64,000 bases of DNA, taken from NCBI GenBank assembly GCA_900660155.1, contig CABFPE010000120.1, forward strand, positions 1,344,069 through 1,408,068, in the 5' to 3' direction. Shown here in pieces: positions 55,859 to 64,000 of this stretch. The stretch is from Hofstenia miamia. Lineage: Eukaryota; Xenacoelomorpha; Acoela; Hofsteniidae. Made by a program: the position numbers and the translations under genes. The notes beneath the pieces were generated by a model. That model did not search any database and was not told the DNA's origin. It was given only the letters and a program-made list of their open reading frames with translations. Numbering within the stretch: the first letter of the stretch is position 1; each line of letters opens with the position of its first letter.

Positions 55859-55911
55859 GTTAATTTATTCAATGCCATTTTGATTTAGAAAGTTATTGTA
55901 GAGTTTTTCAA

Positions 55912-56031
55912 ATGGCGGCATTGCAACCTATTTTGTTTACTGTTGTTGTCCTCGATTTTTATATATTCATCCTAGTGTGTGTCTTTGATGAACCTTGTTA
56001 TGGTTCTTCATTGATGTATGTTTAGGCTTAA
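55912..56031 (+). CDS. possible first exon encoding a signal peptide or membrane anchor
   Basis: The ATG opens MAALQPILFTVVVLDFYIF followed by ILVCVFDEPC, a strongly hydrophobic N-terminus of about 25 residues. A consensus donor (GTATGT) lies near the end of the frame, before the TAG. No downstream exon is identified. It may be chance. Confidence 0.2.
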
Positions 56032-56127
56032 ATGCATTTCAACATTAAAAGATGTTTTAGGTAACTACTTTATTAAATTTACATATTCATTATCCAATTA
56101 CACTGCAAATCACACTGAAATGATCAG

Positions 56128-56300
56128 GGGCATACACAGGATTTTCTCATGGGGGACATCTTTATCTTTACCTAATGCAGGGTGAAGCCTCATGAAAATT
56201 TTTGAAAATATTTACAAAATAGACCCTAAAAATGCATTTCATGATACTAGATTTTAAATTTTGCAATTTTTTACAAAAATTTTTTTTTGTTTTATCCAAT
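56128..56300 (+). repeat. dispersed G-run repeat, copy 2
   Basis: Shares CAGGATTTTCT, a run of G, GACCCTAAAAATGCATTTC and AGATTTTAAATTTTG with the copy at 35.96-36.18 kb, but is more decayed and lacks the second G-rich end. Confidence 0.5.
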
Positions 56301-57649
56301 TAAATTTCTGTAATGGCATTCAGACACAGATATTTAACAGTGTGCTTTACAAAGTCATGCAGAATATTGTTGCTTAAAATTCCACACTAATAGAATTTTT
56401 AAATGAGCAGAAATAGTGCAAATGCATTGCCATGTTCATTTAGTTGAAAATAATGGGTTAAAAGGCTTTCTAATATATCTTTTTAACCAAAGTCCTGTTT
56501 GAGATATTTGGTATTTTTGAGGAATGTGTATCCATCCATTTACAGTACCAACCAATCTGACAATGTTTTTCAAATTAAACAATTTAAAAAGGTAGTCATA
56601 GATTATCAAACTTAGACTCAATTGAAAACTTTATCCAATACAAATGTATATTTTAGTATAGTAAACTCAATTAAAAAATATTTAAGATGAAATATACCAT
56701 TCCATAAGTTATGAGGCCTTGCTAAATATAACCTTCCATGTGTAATATCCTTTACCAGGCATTATCACATAACATTAGCTGTGTTATTGCGGGTAAGGAT
56801 TTACTTGTTGTTACTGCTTGACTAGTTTTTTCTGTTAACTTATGTAACCTAGAATTAACTGCTCACTGTTTAGGTGACAAAGCCATGTGGTAACCTCTAT
56901 AATGATCTTTTGTTGGGCATTTGCCCAAAGCACATCTCCACATCCAGTTTCACTGTTCCATCCAATGCTTGAGTGCCACTTCTCAGCTCAATCAATATAG
57001 CTTATGTGTACCCTACATTAGCTCAGTGCTTACTCAAGACACAACACAATTTGACTTAAACTCTATTATGTGAAAGTGTTATATCAATTCACAACCTGAA
57101 CTGTTACTAGATGTTTGTTTAATATTACATATAGCTTATTTAAATATACTCTGTTTGAACAACTTCCTAACCTACATTTATAATTCACTACATGTACGGT
57201 CACTTTATCAGTCAATATTAGGTCATTAATTTGGATCTAAAATACTATTAATATTATTCCTAGAGTTTGGTCATCCAACCATTTGCTGACAATCAATTAT
57301 TTAATTCATGTAGAAGTGAAATACTAGTCAGCTAATTGAGAGAAAACCCCTATACCTAACATATGTGCACTTTCATGATCTGGCACAGAGACCCTAGAAT
57401 CATTCCCTGTGATGTATCCAGACCACTACTAAACACCACTTGATTAGCTCAACATTGTACTAAATAATCAAACCATTAATATGAAACAAAATAAGAATTC
57501 TGAATAAAATTCTTTATCAAACTCTTACAATGGTTTTTAAACTATTTATAGTATTTCCAAAAGAAGTACCTGTCGATTCAAATTTAAACTTTCTGCCAAG
57601 ATGGTGGCTGAAAATAATGAAAGCGTCATTTAGTCAAAAAGTATTTTTA
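56301..57649. other. no gene recognised
   Basis: Non-coding, somewhat less AT-rich around 56.7-57.4 kb. A plus-strand ORF at 57530-57820 is hydrophobic but overlaps what looks like the 3' end of the minus-strand element, so I do not call it. Confidence 0.35.
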
Positions 57650-57829
57650 TTGACAGACACAAATATCTCTTTTTTGACACATGTTGTTTCTTGGTTGCAT
57701 ATTAAAAATAAATCTGAAATAACACTAATTGATTTAATTACAATATTTTTAATCAACTTCTTTTCAATCTTAATCTCTTTTCTCGATGTTTGCAGCTTAT
57801 TGATGATTTTATTTGGATGATGCTACACA

Positions 57830-60800
57830 CCCTCCTCAGCTTGCGTTATTTTTAGCACAGCTCACTCACCATGCACTAAAGCATCCGCCTTCCGAATTAT
57901 TGATTCAGCCTATTGATCAGCCCACGTGGTTTTTCTGAATTCGTTTTGTTTGGTCATCTTAAGGACTGCCTCTCTTTCCGTTGTTATTCTATTAGCATAT
58001 TTCAGGAATCGTGTTTCTCAAATATCCTCTGCTATAAGCGTGATTTCTCGTAGTTCATTGATCTTTTGTGAGAATATTTCGTAATATTTGTGGTACAGTT
58101 GTATTCCTTTGATTCCTATCATCAATGTCATTTGTGCATTGGCTCTGCTTGTATGGGCTAGATCTTCCGTAATCTGATTGTTGGGGGTAAAAGAACATAT
58201 ATACTTTTTGTAGACTGCGGGTATTTGCCACATCTTTGTAAAAGAAACTGATGTTGTCTCTCACTTCTTTTTCAGTTATATTGTTAGGATCCTTCTTGTT
58301 GATCTGCATCATTGTAACAATTTCTACTCTCTTCCTGACATCATAGTAGTGGTAATTTCTTTCCCAGATGTCTGTCCATATGATATCATTTATTCCAGGG
58401 AATAGCATTATTGCTCTTGGATTCCGTTCTTCTATTTCTTTTCTGAGATCCTGCAGCTGTATGTTAATGGGTCTTCCTTGTGTGTAGAGTTGATCTGGCG
58501 TTATTGTGCCTTCAATGTAGACCCTCTCTCTATTGTTGTTTCTTAGCATTATCTCCTTCGAATTTTGTAGTCATCTCATTCTACCATAGCTTTTGCTTTT
58601 CTTTCTGTGTTCACATATGACTTATATTCATGTAGGAATGTTTTTGCCACTTTAACCTCTTTCGGTAATCTCCATCATAGGAGAACCATTGGTATCACAA
58701 TAGTTTCCAGCAGCGTGCAGACACTTATTGTTTCTTGGTTGCATAATACAAATCAATCTAACTGATCTAATAATTTTATAATATTGCTAATTATAATTTG
58801 TCTTGATGTGTGGGTATGGGCCTTCCGTAGTTGGTGCCATTGCTAGGCCTATCGTGGTGGGATAGTTCATTTTAGCTTCCAGGATAGTGTTCCAAAATGC
58901 TTGTGTTAATCCCCTCCAGCTTAATTTTAGTTGTATTTCTTCTTTGATGTCTATTCTTGCTGTTATACATTCAACATCTACAGCTAGTTGAGTGTATAGT
59001 TTCAGTAGTTCTTCCAATTCTGTTCCTGTAAATGCTTCCATAAACATGAGCTTTATTATTGCCACCATTTGTTGTTCTCTGATGTTTTGGAAGTTTCTTT
59101 CTTTGATATCTCTAGCTTCCCTGGTGACTTTGATCTCAACTAGGAACCGTTCATTCCATTGTTCTTGCTGGGCTGATTTCTCCCCATTTCTCTATATTTA
59201 TTCTGTCAATTGTCTGCTGCTTTTTAGGAGATAATAGTAATCTCGAGGATGTTAACAATTGTTCTTCTTCTATCATCTCTGCTTGGGATTTTGTAACCAT
59301 TTTTCAGAACTCCACTGATTCTGTTATGCCCCCTCATTTCATCATTTCCGCACTTTGTATGATTTTTGTGAATGTGCACCATGGGCTGTCTTGTTCATAT
59401 CTTTCCATTTTGTGGTCAAGGATCTTCTGCACATCTTTTCTGCACATCTTTCTGTGCTAACGTTTTTCTAATCTCATTTGTGCTTGCCAGTTTTTGTTTG
59501 TTGTCAGCCATGGTTGATGTTCCAGTTGTTTTATTCGTGTTTCAGATGTCACTCCCCACATGTATTTTTTCATTGGTTCATCGAATATAATAATTTCACT
59601 GGGGCATATCCCCGTCTTGTTAGCAATGCTTATCACTGATATTTTTCCCATTGGATTTTCATTCATTATCATTCAACTAAGTATTTTTTCCATCATCTGT
59701 ACTGGCTTTTCTGATCTATTCAGTGACTCCAGCTTTCCTGTGTGAACTTTTAATAGCCAATTTTTTGTTTGCATATTAATCAAAGCTATTGCTATCTCAT
59801 AATTTTTAACTTTTGCTAACCTATAGCAGGTATGTCATGAGATCGTGAGTTTCAGTTCTGCCTCTTCAGTTGTAAAAATTTCTAGTATCCATGCTGTTGT
59901 TCTGTAGTATACATCTGGTGCATTCTTCTCTTCAAATAATAACTGTTTGAAATCTTTTTTCGTGTTAAGCTCATAGGCTTTGTTCACCTCTGTTAATGCC
60001 ATCTCCACTGACTTGTGAAATTTTCGTGATGGTGCTTTGATTTTTATTTCTGGCCAACCTTCCTCTACTTTTTGTTGTAGTTTCATGTTTTTCCATATTG
60101 TCTGGATTTGTTGGAGATCCTCTTGTCGTTGTGTCAGACTGCACTTTTTGAATTGTGTGTTGGCCTTTTCTATCACATCTATGTCTGATGTTACTTCTAT
60201 TGTTTTTTTTGTCTGTAGAGGTCAATCGCGATGCATGGATCTACCATAATTCTGTAGATTTGTGCCCAATAATCTATCTGTAGTTCAAATCATATTAACT
60301 CTGGGATTGTCGTACTTCTTGGTGTTCCTTCCCATGGGAAGATATTTTCAGCTGACATGCATGCTTGTCTTAAGTGCTCAGGGATGTCTTAATTTGTTGA
60401 TATTGTGATTATTACTACTCTGACGTTTTATACTCTCGCGAATTCTCAATGTTTCATCTATTTTCTTCTCCAAGTTTTTTGTATATTCTTTTTGTTTCAG
60501 TACATGTATAATTGTAAGATTTTCTTCATCAATGTTTATTTCCTGTATCTCAGCTATTTTGTCTTTATACGCCATTATGGCTTGCATTGTGTCCAGTTTA
60601 AACTCATTGTCGAATACGATGTGCACTGTGCTTTGCATGTACAGTCTTTCTAATGTTTCATTCATCTCTTGAGGGTAGCTTATAATCACATTCACTTTTG
60701 GTCTATTATTTGCAACAAACACTATCAGTAGATTCTTCACTTCAGTTCTCGCAACTTTCCATATGTGGGTTTTTGTTTCTGGTGATAATTTTGTGAATGC

Positions 60801-61440
60801 ATTGCAATGCATCTTCAATGTTCCCATGAAGTAAGTATGTAGGGTTTCTCCATCGATTTTTGATATCCGCTTTTCTCTTTCTTTTGATTGTACAGTTCTC
60901 TCCAAAGTAGTTTCTGAGGAGGCGTGTAGCTGAGTCATCCTTAATGGTAATTTGCTGGTGCTTGGTTCACAGTCTGAAGGCTGTGAATCTGTGCTCATAT
61001 TTTCTACTGATTTGCCCTTGAATCGGCTCACACTTACTCCTATTGGCACTTGACATGCTGTGGTTCCAGATGAGATAATGTCAGCCTTGAATCGCTTTTG
61101 TATCTCCACGGCTCTTCCACCACTTACACTTTCCCCTGGAACTCCTCATGTCTCACTGCTCTTGAATCGGCGTTGTTGTCTTTGGGAGGGAAAGTTGTGC
61201 TGCGCACCAGTTTTCTGCATGCCCTTGAATAAGCGGTGCAGATCCCTAGTGGGAGAGGCTTTTTGTCCATTGGTATCTCTGCCCTTGAATCAGCCTTGGG
61301 GACTACTAGGACGCCTTTTCACTCTACGTCGTCTGTTCATCAGTTCTTTGTTCTTGTCCCTTCTGCCCTTGAGTCAACATCTGGTTTGAGAACTTCTTCA
61401 AACTCTGCTTCTCCTGTTCGTGGTTGAGAGCTCCTCTGGT
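57830..61440 (-). pseudogene. unassigned long ORF downstream of gypsy integrase
   Basis: One minus-strand frame can be followed from about 61440 to 59260, broken almost only by TGA codons; after frameshifts the signal continues (59150-58787, 58549-58055, about 58200-57830). The N-terminus is basic and Ser/Arg/Pro-rich with a repeated (R)FKG motif. The middle holds charged helical segments (KIDGETLHTYFMGTLKMH, EGWPEIKIKAPSRKFHKS). I see no zinc knuckle, protease motif, signal peptide or membrane segment, so it resembles neither an ordinary gag nor an env. It overlaps the end of the pol frame (61324) in another frame, which argues for one element. Function unknown. Confidence 0.6.
61014..61375 (-). 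repeat. in-frame GATTCAAGGGC repeat encoding RFKG
   Basis: The core TTGAATC (plus strand) recurs at 61018, 61087, 61162, 61225 and 61285, and as TTGAGTC at 61369. Spacings are 69, 75, 63, 60 and 84 bp, all multiples of three, so all six sit in one frame as (R)FK(G/A/S). Two of the Arg codons are now TGA and one is TTA. Confidence 0.75.
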
Positions 61441-61860
61441 AGTTGATTTCTGCGCACTCTCTTCTTCATCATGGGGTGCATCTTTTTCCTCAATTTTCCT
61501 AAATGCAGGTAGTAAATTTATATCCCATATTTCAGGGTCATGTATAGGTTTATTTCTTGCTGTCCTCTGGGGCAGCACTCTTCAGCTCGAATCATCATCT
61601 CTGATGTCTGCTGTATACTCATCATCGAATCCCTCTTTGTGTAGGCTTTCTAAATCTTACATATCGTATATAATTTCATTGCCATTAATTTGGCATATTT
61701 TGAATTTGGCATTCTCATCTATCTCTGTCTCTTCAATATCTGCTGTTGCTCTCTTCAGGTTTTGAAAATGCAATAGTCTATTATTGTCTAACATATATTC
61801 ATTGTTTGGCAGTGCTTGTGTTATTGTGTGGGGGCCAGACCATACCATTTTCAACTTCTG
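61324..61860 (-). pseudogene. gypsy integrase C-terminal region and tail
   Basis: MVWSGPHTITQAL at about 61850 is the GPY/F-type module that follows the integrase core; after it come LLHFQNLKR and a charged tail (PEIWDINLLPAFRKIEEKD) ending at a stop at 61324-61326. This part is in a different frame from the integrase core because of an indel between about 62165 and 61860. Confidence 0.7.
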
Positions 61861-62164
61861 GACTTGGTTTGTGTCTGTTAGTTTAACCAGTGTAAACGCT
61901 TATACTTTATCTCCTACATTGTGTGTGTGACCGTAGATTTTTTTATTGTAATTGTGTTGCTGTCTCACTGCTGATTTTTTTATGGTGTGGCACATTGTTT
62001 TGTGAATCCCTGTGATTTAGTCCTTCAGTTGTTTTACATATTTGTTGTCCAACTTTCCACTGTAGTTGGTATTGCATTAAAGTGTGGTCGTCGCCTCTCT
62101 TCCAAACATTGCCTTGAATGGTGAGACTCCAGTTGTTGCAGGCACCAAGGTGTTATAATAGTAT

Positions 62165-62760
62165 TCAATCATTTTGATTCCATCTGCTTCCTCCTATCCT
62201 TGTTGTTGCTACTCTGATTAGCTTGATTAGTGTTTGATTGAGTTGCTCCACTACTCCATTGGCCTGCGGATGATGCATGGTTGTTTGCTTGCTTGTGATT
62301 TCCAGGAGCTTTGCCATTTCCTGGAAAAGTCCACTCTCCAATTGGGGCCCCTTATCTGTTATAATCGTTTCTATTGGTCCTAGTCGCAATATCCATTCTT
62401 TTAAGACTATTTCTGCTGTGGTTTCTGCCGTGGTATTCCGCATTGGGACCATCCTTGCATACTTAGTAAAATTATCTAGCATTACTAGTAAATATTGATA
62501 ACCTTCTGCGTCCTTTGATAGCATTTCTAGGTCTATGTGGACTATTTCATTGAGTAGAGTCACAATAATTTTCTCTAATGGCGCTCTTCATGTTGGAAAG
62601 TGTTGTTTTTTATTGAGGAGGCATGTTGTGCACTTATTAATGATGTCCTTGACTACTTTCCTCACTGCTGTTGTTATGAATCTTGCATTGAATGTCTTCT
62701 CCGGCTGTGTAATTCCCAAATGACCTTTCTCATGTATTTTTCATATTAGTTCTCTCTTAA
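62165..62760 (-). pseudogene. gypsy integrase (zinc finger and catalytic core)
   Basis: The HHCC finger is seen as KIHEKGHLG ... NKCTTCLLNK (62740-62600), with in-frame TGA codons at both sides. The core keeps all three acidic residues: VHIDLEML (Asp), IITDKGPQ (Asp) and HHPQANGVVEQLNQTL (Glu). Integrases of this type insert the element cDNA into the genome. Confidence 0.85.
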
Positions 62761-63157
62761 AGTAGTCAGGAATTGCAATCCAGTTATTACCAGCTTCAAC
62801 ATATAATAGCCTGTTCCTGTTGATTTTCCATTTATAGCATTCATAGTATCCTGCTGTTATTTTGGATAGTGTTGTCCGAGGTTCCCTGATCTTTTTTATG
62901 ATTTCACTGAGGATTATGTCATCTCTTTGTCTGTCTATTATTTCTTCTTCAGATATCTCCTCCCTCATCATTATTGGTAGTACTGCTTGACCTTTTTTGT
63001 CCACGTTTATATCTGGCAGTCCTTTGTACTCAGTGTGTGGCAGGAACTGGAATTGCTTCTTTTCTCTGTCTGTTTTCACTGCATCTATCTGGTATTCAGG
63101 CAATAATGTCCAGAAATCCGTGTTGTTACGCAATGTGACCTTCCTGTGTTCAATCAT
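62741..63157 (-). pseudogene. gypsy pol: region between RNase H and integrase
   Basis: A frame of 138 codons begins MIEHRKV, the end of the RNase H region, continues through a charged connector (EEEIIDRQRDDIILSEI) and the YYECYKWKINRNRLLYV stretch that normally precedes the integrase zinc finger, and stops at a TGA after RELI. Confidence 0.8.
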
Positions 63158-63159
63158 AA

Positions 63160-63649
63160 ATGTGAACTAGTTTAGGTATTCAATCTACTGTGACACTATT
63201 CTGGATTTATCCCTGGAGAACTTCTTTAACCAGGCCAATCCACTGTTGTCTGTTCATACTCTGAATTCTCTACCAATGAGGAAATGTCGAAATTTCTTAA
63301 TACTCTCAATCAATGCGAGCATCTCTACCTTAGTAGAGCCGTAGTTTTCTTTGCTTACCCTCAGTTTGCGGCTAAAAAACTGGATGGGTACCTCTTTTCC
63401 GTTCTTTATTTGACCAAGCATTGCTCTGATCACCACCTTGCTTGCGTCGCAATCTAAAATGAATTTTACATTATAATCTGGTGTGTTGAGGGAGGGTAAT
63501 TTCGCCAGTTCTTCTTTGACATTGTCCAGTTCCTCCTGCTCCTGCCAAGTCCATATGAATGGCACTGATTTACTCATCAATTTGGTCATCTTTGCCGTCT
63601 TACCAGCTATATTCAGAATAAAAGTTCCATAATAGTTGAAGAATTCCAT
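63160..63649 (-). pseudogene. gypsy RNase H domain
   Basis: EFFNYYGTFILNIAGKTAKM, then SVPFIWTW, then the RNase H residues FILDCDAS (Asp), STKVEMLALIE (Glu) and, after a TGA at 63256-63254, TDNSGLAWLKK (Asp). TAG codons follow before EHRKV. The order is standard for Ty3/gypsy pol. Confidence 0.85.
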
Positions 63650-63691
63650 AATCCTCTGTATGTCATTCTTATTGTTTGGTTTTTCTATCTT

Positions 63692-63994
63692 TCAGATCAT
63701 TTCTCTAGCATTGTTCTTCATGCATATTCTGCCCTTTTCTATTGTTCTTCCAAGGAACACTATTTTCTCTTTGAGAATGTCACACTTATTTCCATTACTA
63801 CGAAGTCCCGCATTTTCTAGGATTGTTAATGTTCTTTCCAATTTTTTCAGATATTCTTGGACTGTGTCACTTGTGACTATGATTTCATGAATATAGGCGT
63901 CAACCCCTTCCTCCATTCTGCATTTCTTATTTTTTAGTGCCTTCATTATGTATCTCTGAAAGGTTGCAGGTGCATTACAGAGTCCAAACGCCAT
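63692..63994 (-). pseudogene. gypsy reverse transcriptase, C-terminal half, catalytic box lost
   Basis: The frame reads MAFGLCNAPATFQRYIM, then VDAYIHEIIVTS where the invariant Y.DD box should stand, then LTILENAGLRSN and IVFLGRTI. The two catalytic aspartates are replaced by His and Glu (codons CAT and GAA at about 63880-63875). A TGA ends the frame at 63694-63692. The domain continues off the right edge. Confidence 0.88.
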
Positions 63995-64000
63995 ATATAT

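Larger units (their letters stand above)
57650..64000 (-). mobile_element. decayed Ty3/gypsy-type LTR retrotransposon, continues off the right edge
   Basis: On the minus strand the order is reverse transcriptase, RNase H, integrase, a C-terminal tail, then a further very long broken frame. That pol order defines the Ty3/gypsy group. The 5' part with gag, protease and the first half of RT lies beyond the window. The plus strand is T-rich here, that is, the coding strand is A-rich. Most in-frame stops are TGA. No LTR was identified; the left boundary near 57.65 kb is where the minus-strand coding signal fades. Confidence 0.8.

Noticed and set aside
57530..57820. Plus-strand hydrophobic ORF of 96 codons
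   Set aside because: It has no family match, partly overlaps the likely 3' end of the minus-strand gypsy ORF, and its hydrophobicity comes from T-rich codons of the opposite strand.
59260..61440. TGA read as an amino acid in the gypsy ORF
   Set aside because: Other genes here use TGA as a stop (for example the LINE-independent gene end at 51440-51442) or do not need recoding, and CGA to TGA decay explains the pattern more simply.
60037..61765. Several plus-strand Ser/Cys/Phe-rich ORFs in the gypsy region
   Set aside because: They are antisense shadows of A-rich coding DNA on the minus strand.

Overview
The window is AT-rich nuclear DNA from an animal, most likely an invertebrate. The animal call rests on two recognisable host genes on the minus strand: FIBP (fibroblast growth factor 1 intracellular-binding protein, a metazoan family) and a mitochondrial ribosomal protein of the S18A type (mL66). 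Both use ordinary GT-AG introns or a single exon. The few introns in FIBP (three) suggest a lineage with intron loss. I cannot name the species. Many (AT)n runs and runs of N mark a fragmented assembly, and at least two local duplications abut an N and look like assembly artefacts.

Layout. 0-24 kb: almost no host genes. There is one candidate exon near the left edge, decayed LINE fragments (3.2-3.6, 3.8-5.2, 7.2-8.0 kb), several non-autonomous hAT-like elements with terminal inverted repeats (0.75, 6.15, 9.4, 15.3 kb), a Tc1-like relic (20.2-21.0 kb) and local duplications (11.3, 12.5-13.6, 18.7-20.0 kb). 24-27 kb: a nearly intact R2/R4-type retrotransposon ORF of 933 codons, the longest clean ORF in the window. 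27.5-36 kb: LINE pieces, and two paralogous two-exon genes for endonuclease/exonuclease/phosphatase (EEP) fold proteins at 29.4-30.8 and 34.9-35.8 kb, with a truncated LINE between them. 37.0-47.6 kb: FIBP, whose 9-kb first intron holds a mariner-like deletion derivative, a LINE, a P element (THAP transposase, 63-bp inverted repeats, 8-bp target duplication) inserted inside that LINE, and a second P-like relic. 48.4-48.8 kb: the MRPS18A gene. 49.0-51.9 kb: an element with inverted repeats of about 0.4 kb around a broken gene from an uncharacterised invertebrate protein family; this is my best candidate for an undescribed transposon type. 52-57.6 kb: mostly non-coding, with a hAT-like element carrying a perfect 8-bp target duplication and a second dispersed repeat nested in it. 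57.7-64 kb: a decayed Ty3/gypsy-type element on the minus strand (reverse transcriptase, RNase H, integrase), followed downstream of integrase by a broken reading frame of more than 1,000 codons that I cannot assign.

The genes do not form an operon or pathway. The window is best read as a few host genes embedded in nested transposable elements of many classes (hAT, Tc1/mariner, P, several LINE families, R2-type, gypsy and the long-inverted-repeat element).
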